From assembly GCA_030606165.1 (NCBI GenBank), contig JAUWGZ010000018.1:1-19203 (forward strand): a DNA stretch of 19,203 bases, written 5' to 3'. Of the stretch, positions 1-6,852 are shown one piece after another (within the stretch, counting starts at the first letter, position 1; every line of letters starts with the position of its first letter). The notes under the pieces were generated by a model. The model was given only the letters and a program-made list of their open reading frames with translations, made no database searches and had not been told where the DNA came from. The position numbers and the translations under genes were made by a program. The stretch is from Dehalococcoidia bacterium (GTDB taxonomy: Bacteria > Chloroflexota > Dehalococcoidia > GIF9 > AB-539-J10).

Positions 1-419
1 TGCTCTGTGCCCTTTCAGGAGCTAACTTCATTCATGATGCTGCTGGGCTTATGGAATTTGCAATGACCGTGTCCTATGAGAAGTATGTCATGGATAACGA
101 GATATTGGGCATGGTGATGCGAGCCGTAGATGGAATCAAAGTGGATGATGACACTCTGGCCTTTGACCTCATAAAGCAGGTAGGACCGGGAGGTGATTTC
201 GTAGCTGCCAGACATACAAGGCACTTCATGCGCAGCGAGCACTACCAGCCGTCTCTGAGCGACAGGAATAGCCAGGAGGAATGGCTAGCCAAAGGCGGAA
301 GGGGGACATGGGAAAGAGCCTCAGAGATTGTCAAGGAGCTTCTGGCTAAGCCTAAACACAGTCTTCCTGCGCCAATAAGACAGCAAGTACTATCACAAAT
401 CAAGGAGATAATTGCTTAA
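1..419 (+). CDS. MttB-family (trimethylamine methyltransferase-like) protein, C-terminal part
   Basis: The frame is open from the window edge (first full codon at base 3) to TAA at 417-419, so this is the last ~138 residues of a gene that starts outside. The visible end reads like the C-terminus of MttB-superfamily corrinoid methyltransferases: GANFIHDAAGLMEFA, then a histidine-rich stretch HTRHFMRSEHYQPSLSDR and a charged helical tail. These enzymes form a TIM barrel and move a methyl group from a methylated amine or betaine to the Co(I) of a partner corrinoid protein. The likely partner is the corrinoid gene starting at 582. The region that holds pyrrolysine in true trimethylamine enzymes lies upstream of the window, so I cannot say whether this is a Pyl or a non-Pyl (MtgB-like) member. 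The family call is firm and the substrate is unknown. Confidence 0.85.
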   Translation, partial: LCALSGANFIHDAAGLMEFAMTVSYEKYVMDNEILGMVMRAVDGIKVDDDTLAFDLIKQVGPGGDFVAARHTRHFMRSEHYQPSLSDRNSQEEWLAKGGRGTWERASEIVKELLAKPKHSLPAPIRQQVLSQIKEIIA

Positions 420-422
420 AAT

Positions 423-506
423 ATGCTTGTAATCGGAGAAAACATAAATGCGACAGATTTCAAAAGTACCGATAGAAACCGTAAGATCCAATATAAATTC
501 AAGTGA
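423..506 (+). pseudogene. Probable remnant of a pterin-dependent methyltransferase gene (N-terminus only)
   Basis: This short frame encodes 27 residues beginning MLVIGENINATDF. It resembles the first beta strand of methyltetrahydrofolate:corrinoid methyltransferases (MtgA/AcsE-like, dihydropteroate-synthase fold), which often start M-(L/I)-(I/V)-I-G-E-x-I-N. A stop follows at 504-506 and the rest of the ~270-residue family is missing. In related clusters such a gene often sits between an MttB gene and its corrinoid gene, which is exactly this position. A second open stretch in another frame (509-601, starting MYNALTDVQQARQL) fills the rest of the gap and may be the decayed 3' end, but I cannot recognise it. 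The nearest Shine-Dalgarno-like AAGGAG (402-407) is 15 bases from the ATG, which is too far to look functional. The resemblance is short, so confidence is modest. Confidence 0.4.
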
Positions 507-581
507 GCATGTACAATGCTCTAACTGATGTCCAACAAGCCAGGCAGCTTAATAGATTATTGAAACTGGAGGATGATGACA

Positions 582-1274
582 ATGCCAGAGGACACAATTA
601 GCTTAATCCAGGAAAATGTTATCCAAGGAAGGGTGACCAGGGATGACGAAGGCATGGATGAAGGGATGGTAGGTCAGCCTGGCGTTACCGAGCTTGTTGA
701 AAAGGCTCTTGCCTCCGGCTTGAGTATTAAGGACATAATCACTAAGGGGCTCTCTGGTGGTATGAACATTGTGGGGCAAAAATTTGAAGCGGGGAAATAC
801 TTTATTCCTGATATGCTAGCTTCGGCACAGGCAGTTGGAGCAGCCATGGAAATACTTGAGCCATACCTTGCTGGGAGTGGTATCAATGCCAAGGGCAAGA
901 TAATTGTGGCTACGCTAAAAGATGACCTTCACGATATTGGCAAGAACATAGTATCCATTCTGCTTCGTGGGGCAGGATACACTGTCAAAGACCTGGGAAA
1001 CAATGTTGACATTCAGGTCATTGTAGACGCAGTAAGGGAGGAAAAACCACAGTTCTTGGGTTTGTCCGCCCTGCTCACCAGCACCATGGCCCGCATGGCG
1101 GATGTGATACAAATGCTTGAGGAAAATGGGCTTAGGGATCAGGTTAAGATTGTAGTCGGCGGAGCACCTGTCTCAGAGGAGTTTGCTAAAAGCATCGGCG
1201 CTGATGGATATGGCGCGGATGGCTTTCAGGCTATAGCTGTGGTGGAAGCTCTCAATTCCGGCATAGAGAACTAG
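582..1274 (+). CDS. Corrinoid (methyl-carrier) protein, MtaC/MttC-like
   Basis: This is a 230-residue methyltransferase cognate corrinoid protein. An N-terminal helical cap domain (about residues 10-90, with the typical GMNIVGQKFEAGKYFIPDML stretch) is followed by a Rossmann-like B12-binding domain. The base-off cobalamin signature is complete: DLHDIG with His117 as the lower axial ligand, then LGLSALLTSTM and GGAPVS. It accepts a methyl group from an MttB-type enzyme and passes it to a pterin or thiol methyltransferase. ATGs occur at 573, 576 and 582. I chose 582 because GGAGG at 568-572 sits 9 bases from it and because the resulting start (MPEDTI) aligns residue by residue with the paralog at 2862 (MSKDII). 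It lies between two MttB genes and is most likely the partner of the upstream one. Confidence 0.92.
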   Translation: MPEDTISLIQENVIQGRVTRDDEGMDEGMVGQPGVTELVEKALASGLSIKDIITKGLSGGMNIVGQKFEAGKYFIPDMLASAQAVGAAMEILEPYLAGSGINAKGKIIVATLKDDLHDIGKNIVSILLRGAGYTVKDLGNNVDIQVIVDAVREEKPQFLGLSALLTSTMARMADVIQMLEENGLRDQVKIVVGGAPVSEEFAKSIGADGYGADGFQAIAVVEALNSGIEN

Positions 1275-1321
1275 AATAGCAATCATTCTATTGCAGACTT
1301 ATTATCTGAAGGAAGGAGCTG

Positions 1322-2860
1322 GTGCCAAGAAAAGGAATACTTGTCGATAGGCCATACGAGAGGTTGACGAGGGAGCAGGTGGAGCTAATTCACCAGGCTT
1401 CCATGCAGATACTGACTGACCCCGGGCTAATAAGCTTCAACCGGGAAGCAGTGGATATACTCCATAGTCATGGCGCAGCGGTTGAGTCCATCCCCGGTGA
1501 CCACCAGAGCTGGCAGGTAAAGATACCAGAGCAGGTGGTATTAAGTGCGATGAACTCAGCTCCCAAGACCGTGAAATTGGGTGCTCGGAATCCAGATAAT
1601 ACCCTCATCATGCATGGTGACGAGCCACGGGTATATTTGATTACCGGCTCGGAGACCAATATCTGGCTGGACGTTGATTTTCCTACCTATGTGAATAAGA
1701 CTGACCCTACTAGGGAGATTAGAGTACCTGAGTTTAAGCCCAGGCGAGGTACAGTTGATGATCTGTGCCAGTCAGCTCATGTTTGTGAGCATCTGGAGAT
1801 GGTCGATGGCTACATTCGCACCGTGAATATCCAGGACCGCGATATAACCGAGGATAACAAGGACGTCAATAAATTTTTCGCCTCGCTCAATAACAATACG
1901 AAGCACTTCATGAGCGGGTTGACCAGTCTAAAACAGCTTGACAACGTGGTGAGGATGGCAGAACTCATCGCCGGAGGCAAAAAGGCACTTGAGGATAACC
2001 CCATCATCTCGTTCATCACCTGCCTGGTGAAGAGCCCGCTCCAGTTCGTCGATGACACTACAGAAACTTTCATTGAAGTATGTCGCCGAGGATTGCCAAT
2101 CGTTGTATCATCGTCACCACAGGCAGGCACCACCGCACCTATCAAGGAAGCCGGTATCATGGCTCAGATAAATGCGGAGGTGTTGGCAGGCATAACTCTG
2201 GGGCAACTGGTAAACCCAGGGACCCCGGTGCTCTACGGCAGCGTGCCGGTCAGAGCCAGGATGGACACCCTGGGTGATTCCTACGGCTCTGTCGAGACCA
2301 GTCAGTACAACATCGACTGCGTCCAGATTGCACGTTTCTACGGGATACCTAACTACTCCACTTCCGGCGTCTGTGACCCTAAGATACCTGGCCAGCAATC
2401 ATCGATAGAGAGGCTGTTTTCGGATATAGTGGTCACCATGTCAGGACCTCAGTTTCTGCACTGTGCCTTTGGTCTGCTGGACTGTAATTCTGTCTTCTGT
2501 CTGCTTCAAGCGGTCTTGGACGATGCCCACTTCAAGATGATAGAGTTTTTCTTACGGCAGCCGCGGGTTGACCAGCCGGAGCTGGAAACAATGTTGAAGC
2601 AGATACGGGAGGTGGCGGCTACGCCGCAAAAATTGTACATAAGCTATATTCGGCCCCTGTTGCGCAGTGGGGAAATATCTGGGGTATATCCCTTTGAGGG
2701 AGATGGTGAGGCGGATGATGTTTTCGAGCTTGCCTATGAAAGAATGAAGGAATTGCTGGCAAGACCGGTAGAACACATCGATCGGGAGACAACTGCCAGA
2801 ATATTCGAAGAAATTCCCGGTATATTACCACGACTTAACATTTATGAAAGCGGGAGTTAG
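1322..2860 (+). CDS. Divergent MttB-family corrinoid methyltransferase, non-pyrrolysine
   Basis: This 512-residue protein is full length for the MttB superfamily. The barrel core is recognisable: SPQAGTTAP (about 265-273), INAEVLAGITLGQLVNPG and TPVLYGS (about 296-307), all common in the family. It should demethylate a quaternary amine or related N-methyl compound onto a corrinoid protein. The start is GTG at 1322, set by GGAAGGAG a few bases upstream. There is no in-frame TAG before the final stop, so it carries no pyrrolysine and is closer in type to MtgB-like enzymes than to classical MttB. The C-terminal ~130 residues differ strongly from the MttB end at 1-419: the HTRHFM histidine stretch is absent and a region around KLYISYIRPLLRSGEI takes its place. 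The substrate is therefore probably different. The stop lies 1 base before the ATG of the next corrinoid gene, which suggests translational coupling. Confidence 0.85.
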   Translation: MPRKGILVDRPYERLTREQVELIHQASMQILTDPGLISFNREAVDILHSHGAAVESIPGDHQSWQVKIPEQVVLSAMNSAPKTVKLGARNPDNTLIMHGDEPRVYLITGSETNIWLDVDFPTYVNKTDPTREIRVPEFKPRRGTVDDLCQSAHVCEHLEMVDGYIRTVNIQDRDITEDNKDVNKFFASLNNNTKHFMSGLTSLKQLDNVVRMAELIAGGKKALEDNPIISFITCLVKSPLQFVDDTTETFIEVCRRGLPIVVSSSPQAGTTAPIKEAGIMAQINAEVLAGITLGQLVNPGTPVLYGSVPVRARMDTLGDSYGSVETSQYNIDCVQIARFYGIPNYSTSGVCDPKIPGQQSSIERLFSDIVVTMSGPQFLHCAFGLLDCNSVFCLLQAVLDDAHFKMIEFFLRQPRVDQPELETMLKQIREVAATPQKLYISYIRPLLRSGEISGVYPFEGDGEADDVFELAYERMKELLARPVEHIDRETTARIFEEIPGILPRLNIYESGS

Positions 2861-2861
2861 C

Positions 2862-3548
2862 ATGAGCAAGGATATAATTGCGGCAATTAAGAAGAATGTG
2901 ATACAGGGAAGAAAGACGCAGGAGGATGTGGGGATAGATGACAATCTCGCCAGAACACCAGGCGTGGTGGAACTCGTGCAACAAGCTCTTGAGATTAATA
3001 TCTCGCCGCAGGTGATAATAACCGAGGGCTTGACTGCTGGGATGCAGGTGGTCGGTGAGAAGTTTTCTACCAAAGAGTACTTTATTCCGGATATGCTTGC
3101 CTCGGCTGAAGCGGTAGGAGCGGCGATGGATATTATGAGGCCAGTGCTGGAGGCAGCGAATGTGGAGACCAAGGGAAAATTCGCCATCGCTACAGTGAAG
3201 GGAGATATCCACGATATCGGCAAAAACATCGTTGCTATCCTGTTGAAAGGCGCTGGTTACGAGGTGCATGACCTGGGAGTAGATGTGCCCGAGGAGAAAG
3301 TGGTCGAGTTCGTGAGGGAAGAAAAACCGGGATACCTGGGACTATCAGCCCTGCTTACCACCACCATGACTGAGATGGGCGTGGTGATCAAAGCTCTTGA
3401 GGAAAGCAAGCTCAGGAACAGTGTAAAAGTACTCATCGGTGGTGCCGCTGTCTCCAATGAGTTTGCCCAAGAGATAGGTGCTGATGCCTACTGTGTCGAT
3501 GCCTTCGACGCGGTCAGAGTGCTCGAGGGCTACCAACAGACAGGCTGA
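2862..3548 (+). CDS. Second corrinoid (methyl-carrier) protein
   Basis: This 228-residue paralog of the protein at 582-1274 is collinear with it from the first residue. It has the helical cap (GMQVVGEKFSTKEYFIPDML) and a full B12-binding signature: DIHDIG with His117 as cobalt ligand, LGLSALLTTTM and GGAAVS. It is the likely methyl acceptor for the divergent MttB-family enzyme directly upstream. An ATG at 2844 would add six residues and overlap the upstream gene. I prefer 2862 because GGGAG (2852-2856) is well placed for it and because the start then matches the paralog. Two dedicated corrinoid proteins next to two unlike MttB proteins suggest two parallel methyl-donor systems that came from duplication. 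Confidence 0.92.
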   Translation: MSKDIIAAIKKNVIQGRKTQEDVGIDDNLARTPGVVELVQQALEINISPQVIITEGLTAGMQVVGEKFSTKEYFIPDMLASAEAVGAAMDIMRPVLEAANVETKGKFAIATVKGDIHDIGKNIVAILLKGAGYEVHDLGVDVPEEKVVEFVREEKPGYLGLSALLTTTMTEMGVVIKALEESKLRNSVKVLIGGAAVSNEFAQEIGADAYCVDAFDAVRVLEGYQQTG

Positions 3549-3594
3549 GGCGTAGACGCAGGCAGCAGAAATACGTGCGACAAAGGAGTATTGT

Positions 3595-5079
3595 ATGGCA
3601 AGCATAGCTGGGATCTCTTCACTGACTGGAGATATGGTGGAGGGGTGCGGACAACAGGTTGGCAAGATGCTGGAGCGGATGCGACACCGCGGTCCAGACA
3701 ATACGGTCGTTCGGACACTGCCTAACCGCCACGGCGCTCTGGGCGCCAATGAAGTCAATCTGACACCGGAGAGAACCTGCTGCACCTCGCTCTCAAGATC
3801 TCCATTCATCGTTTTTGATGGAGAGTTGTTCAACGAAAGAGCCCCAGGTCAGCATGATGTTGAGCTGTTCAAGGAGTTTTACGAGAGGCACGGCAAGGAG
3901 TGTTTCTCCCTGCTCGATGGAAGCTACACGTGCGCCATCGCTGACGCAGGCGAAGTAATCCTGGCGCGGGATTCTGTGGGCGCCAGACCTCTCTTCTACG
4001 GGTCGGAGCATGGCTTGTTGTGCTTCAGCAGCGAGATGAAGGGACTGATAGACCACATCCGCTTTGACGTTAATGAGTTGCCTCCTGGCCACATCTATAG
4101 CACCAACGAAGGACTGAAGCCATTTGAGCCTTTTGTTCCTGACGTGCCTGAGACGGGAACCATAGAGGAAGCAGCTATGACTCTCCGTCAACTGCTCATA
4201 GAGGCAGTGCAGAAAAGAATGTCTGGCGTACGAGGCGTCTCGTTGAGCGGTGGTCTGGACAGCTCTATTGTGGCCGCCATCGCCAAGGAGTACAATCCGG
4301 ACCTGCACCTGTTCACCGGCACCATTGACAGCGCGCCCGGTCCCGACCTGGAAAATGCTGTGCTAATGGCTCAATTCCTTGGTCTTGAGCACCGTCTTCA
4401 CATCTACCGGATAACCGATTCTGACATTTGCGATTTGATTCCTCGGCTAGTTTGGCACCTTGAGAGTTTCGACGAGGACTGCATATCGGGCATTATCTCC
4501 AACTACTACGTTGCGCGCATGGCAAAAGAATACACCGATGCTATCCTGGTTGGTGAAGGGGCCGATGAACTATTTGGGGGATACCGTATGGTTCTAAAAA
4601 ATCCCAAAGTGACCAGCGACGTACACCGAGAGCAGCTTGCCCAGAGGTTGCTGGACATCGCCTACAACACTGCTCTGAGGCGCCTCGACAGGGGCTGGAT
4701 GGCGAACGCCGTGGTGTATCAGGTACCATTCTTGGACGCCAGGATTGTCGCTTTCGCCAAGAAGATACCGGTGGCGTGGAAGATTTATGGTGAGCAGCGG
4801 ATAGAAAAGTTCATCCTGCGTGAGGCGTTCCGCGACATGCTTCCTGAGAAGATTGCCAATCGTGAGAAGCTCAGGTTTGCCATGGGGGTTGGCACAGATA
4901 ATGTCATGGACATGCTGGTATCCAAAGTAATCGATCCCGAAGAGATAAAGAGGCGTCCAAAGTCAGCCTACGGCATGCCATTCGCCACGTTCAAAGAACT
5001 CCTCTATTACGACGAGTTCTTGAAGCTGTTTCCGCCTGCATATGAGAAGCAGACAGTGCGGTGGGACCCCTTCAAGTAG
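3595..5079 (+). CDS. Asparagine synthetase-like protein with a degenerate glutaminase site
   Basis: This 494-residue protein has the AsnB layout: an N-terminal class II glutaminase-like domain (about 1-180) and a C-terminal ATP-pyrophosphatase synthetase domain. The synthetase half looks intact, with SGGLDSS (218-224, PP-loop) and GEGADELFGGY (320-330). The glutaminase half keeps HRGPD (31-35) and RDSVGARPLFYG. However, it begins M-A-S-I-A-G where active enzymes begin M-C-G-I-A-G, so the nucleophilic Cys is Ala. The usual glutamine-binding N-G-E is D-G-E (75-77), and the usual R-x-L after LGH is missing near 50. AAAGGAG (3582-3588) six bases before the ATG fixes this start, so the Cys has not been missed. 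I infer an ATP-dependent amidation using free ammonia or another amine instead of glutamine. It follows the methyltransferase genes by 46 bases and probably shares their transcript. The true product is unknown. Confidence 0.75.
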   Translation: MASIAGISSLTGDMVEGCGQQVGKMLERMRHRGPDNTVVRTLPNRHGALGANEVNLTPERTCCTSLSRSPFIVFDGELFNERAPGQHDVELFKEFYERHGKECFSLLDGSYTCAIADAGEVILARDSVGARPLFYGSEHGLLCFSSEMKGLIDHIRFDVNELPPGHIYSTNEGLKPFEPFVPDVPETGTIEEAAMTLRQLLIEAVQKRMSGVRGVSLSGGLDSSIVAAIAKEYNPDLHLFTGTIDSAPGPDLENAVLMAQFLGLEHRLHIYRITDSDICDLIPRLVWHLESFDEDCISGIISNYYVARMAKEYTDAILVGEGADELFGGYRMVLKNPKVTSDVHREQLAQRLLDIAYNTALRRLDRGWMANAVVYQVPFLDARIVAFAKKIPVAWKIYGEQRIEKFILREAFRDMLPEKIANREKLRFAMGVGTDNVMDMLVSKVIDPEEIKRRPKSAYGMPFATFKELLYYDEFLKLFPPAYEKQTVRWDPFK

Positions 5080-5113
5080 AAGGGTGTTTCTTACGCGAGA
5101 ACAAGACCTTCTA
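5077..5113. terminator. Hairpin between convergent genes, possible bidirectional terminator
   Basis: TAGAAGG (5077-5083) pairs perfectly with CCTTCTA (5107-5113). Inside it, TGTTTCT (5085-5091) pairs with AGAACA (5098-5103) with one bulged T. The hairpin fills the whole 35-base gap between the asparagine synthetase-like gene (+) and glnA (-). There is no clear run of T on either side, so it may act as a weak terminator or a 3'-end stabiliser rather than a canonical intrinsic terminator. Confidence 0.4.
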
Positions 5114-5114
5114 C

Positions 5115-6458
5115 TCACAAGATTGGTAAATAGCTCTTAAGCTCGTATTCGGTTACCTGGCTCCGGTATTGGTCCCATTCGATTTTTTTATTCTTGATGA
5201 AAGCATCAAAAACGTGGTCGCCAAGGGCTTTTTGCACCAGTTCACTTTTTTCCGCGAGTTGGATTGCCTCCCAAAGGCTGCCGGGTAGAGTATCTATCCC
5301 GCGCCTGTTTCTCTCGTCCGCGGTCATTTCATAAACATTCTCCTCCACAGGGTCTGGCACTTCATATTCCTTCTCAATTCCTTCAAGTCCGGCAGCTAGC
5401 ATAACGCTGAAGGCGAGGTAAGGATTGCAGGCGGGGTCAGGGGACCTGAACTCTATCCTGGTGGCCTTTTCTTTGCCTGGCATATACTCTGGAACTCTGA
5501 TAAGGTCGGCCCGATTTCGCCGTGCCCATGAAAGATACACGGGTGCCTCATATCCAGGAACCAGCCGCTTGTAGGAATTGACCCACTGATTGTTGACCGC
5601 AGTGATTTCAGGGGCATGCCTTAGCAGCCCGGCGATATAGTGCTTGGCTAGCTTAGAGAGGTGATATTTATCATTCTCATCAAAGAAGGCGTTGGCATCA
5701 CCTTTAAACAGTGACTGGTGGACATGCATGCCGCTGCCATTGATGCCGAAGACCGGTTTGGGCATAAAGGTAGCGTAAACTCCCTGCTGCAGAGCTATTT
5801 GCTTGACTACCAGGCGGTAGGTCATCACATTGTCAGCCATAGTCAGGGCATCAGTGTACCTCATGTCTATCTCATGCTGACTGGCGGCGACCTCGTGGTG
5901 GGAATATTCAACGGCTATGCCCATCTCCTCTAGGGTAAGAACTGTTTCTCGCCTTAGGTCAGTAGCGACATCCAGTGGTGTCATGTCAAAGTAGCCCCCT
6001 TCGTCCAAACCTTGAGTTCCCTTTGAATCCTGAAAGTAGAAGTACTCCAACTCTGGTCCCACATAGAAAGTGTATCCCATGTCAGCCGCTCGCTTCAAAT
6101 TTCTCTTCAGCACATATCTGGGGTCTCCTTCAAAAAGCTCACTACCGGGTCTCTGGATGTCGCAAAACATCCTGGCTACGGCATGGTGCTCCTTGGGTCT
6201 CCATGGGAGCAATTGGAATGTGTCAGGGTCAGGCAGGGCTACCATATCGCTCTCGTCAATCCGGGCAAAACCCTGAATAGAGGAACCATCAAAGCCCATC
6301 CCTTGCTCCAGGGCGCCTTCCAGTTCCTCCACAGTAATGGCAAAGCCTTTCAGAATGCCCAGAATGTCGGTAAACCACAGCCTGATGAACTTGACATCGT
6401 GCTCTTTAGCCATCTTGAGAACATACTCTTTGCCTTCTTTGTTGTGTCTGTTTTCCAT
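5115..6458 (-). CDS. glnA: Glutamine synthetase, type I (alpha-like)
   Basis: This enzyme makes glutamine from glutamate, ammonia and ATP. The 447-residue length fits the GSI-alpha group. Visible motifs are FDGSSIQGFARIDESDM (about 56-72), GPELEYF (metal ligands Glu136 and Glu138), SHHEVAASQHEID and NGSGMHVHQ. Arg66 in GFARIDESDM matches the arginine that gives GSI-alpha enzymes feedback inhibition by glutamine and AMP. The adenylylation motif NLYDLPPEE of beta enzymes is replaced by NVYEMTADE, and the beta-type insertion is absent, so GlnE-type control is not expected. The start is firm: AAAAGGAGGT lies five bases before the ATG. It is the last gene of the amt-PII-glnA trio, 33 bases after PII. 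A second, different glutamine synthetase lies at 15958. Confidence 0.95.
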   Translation of the reverse strand: MENRHNKEGKEYVLKMAKEHDVKFIRLWFTDILGILKGFAITVEELEGALEQGMGFDGSSIQGFARIDESDMVALPDPDTFQLLPWRPKEHHAVARMFCDIQRPGSELFEGDPRYVLKRNLKRAADMGYTFYVGPELEYFYFQDSKGTQGLDEGGYFDMTPLDVATDLRRETVLTLEEMGIAVEYSHHEVAASQHEIDMRYTDALTMADNVMTYRLVVKQIALQQGVYATFMPKPVFGINGSGMHVHQSLFKGDANAFFDENDKYHLSKLAKHYIAGLLRHAPEITAVNNQWVNSYKRLVPGYEAPVYLSWARRNRADLIRVPEYMPGKEKATRIEFRSPDPACNPYLAFSVMLAAGLEGIEKEYEVPDPVEENVYEMTADERNRRGIDTLPGSLWEAIQLAEKSELVQKALGDHVFDAFIKNKKIEWDQYRSQVTEYELKSYLPIL

Positions 6459-6491
6459 TTTTGACCTCCTTTTTACATTGTTAAACTTCCT

Positions 6492-6830
6492 TTATATAGC
6501 GTTGTCCCCATCCTCCCCAGTCCTGATACGCACTGCATTATCAACCGGGAGAACAAATATCTTCCCATCCCCCGTGTCACCAGTTCTGGCAGCGTTAGTG
6601 ATGACATTTAGTATTTTGGACACATCTTCATCAAGGACAACAATCTCAATTTTGAGCTTGGGCAGGAAGTCCATCTCAAACGTTGTCCCACGAAACTGTT
6701 GTTTAAGTCCTTTCTGTTTCCCATGGCCCTCGACAGGGGTCCTTGTCATTCCGGGATAGCCCAACCCCTTTAAGGCTTCCCTCACTTCTTCAAATTTCTC
6801 TATTCTAATTATCGCCTCTATCTTTTTCAT
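6492..6830 (-). CDS. glnK: Nitrogen regulatory PII protein, T-loop tyrosines replaced by Phe
   Basis: This 112-residue PII signal protein is a trimer that senses ATP/ADP and 2-oxoglutarate and gates partners such as Amt. It aligns without gaps to E. coli GlnB from MKKIEAII through GHGKQKG to DFLPKLKIEIVV, and it has the B-loop TGDTGDGKIFV and C-terminal RIRTGE. At the T-loop tip the residue equivalent to the uridylylated Tyr51 is Phe (in RGTTF), and position 46 is also Phe (in QQFRG). It therefore cannot be uridylylated in the GlnD manner. It lies 22 bases downstream of amt and 33 bases upstream of glnA, the usual amt-glnK pairing. A weak AAGGA nine bases before the ATG serves as ribosome site. 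PII identity is certain; glnK rather than glnB rests on the amt linkage. Confidence 0.95.
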   Translation of the reverse strand: MKKIEAIIRIEKFEEVREALKGLGYPGMTRTPVEGHGKQKGLKQQFRGTTFEMDFLPKLKIEIVVLDEDVSKILNVITNAARTGDTGDGKIFVLPVDNAVRIRTGEDGDNAI

Positions 6831-6852
6831 CTTCTTGTATCCTTACATCATG

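Noticed and set aside
1277..1300. GCAAT/ATTGC hairpin between the corrinoid gene and the second MttB gene
   Set aside because: Only five pairs with a six-base loop inside a short operon gap; too weak to call.
1322..2860. Pyrrolysine (in-frame TAG) in the second MttB-family gene
   Set aside because: The frame is open for 512 codons with a single TAG at 2858-2860 that ends the gene at the expected length, directly before the next gene's start.
3345..3833. Minus-strand open frame of 162 codons across the corrinoid/asparagine synthetase-like junction
   Set aside because: It lies antisense to two firmly identified genes and its translation has no family-like features.
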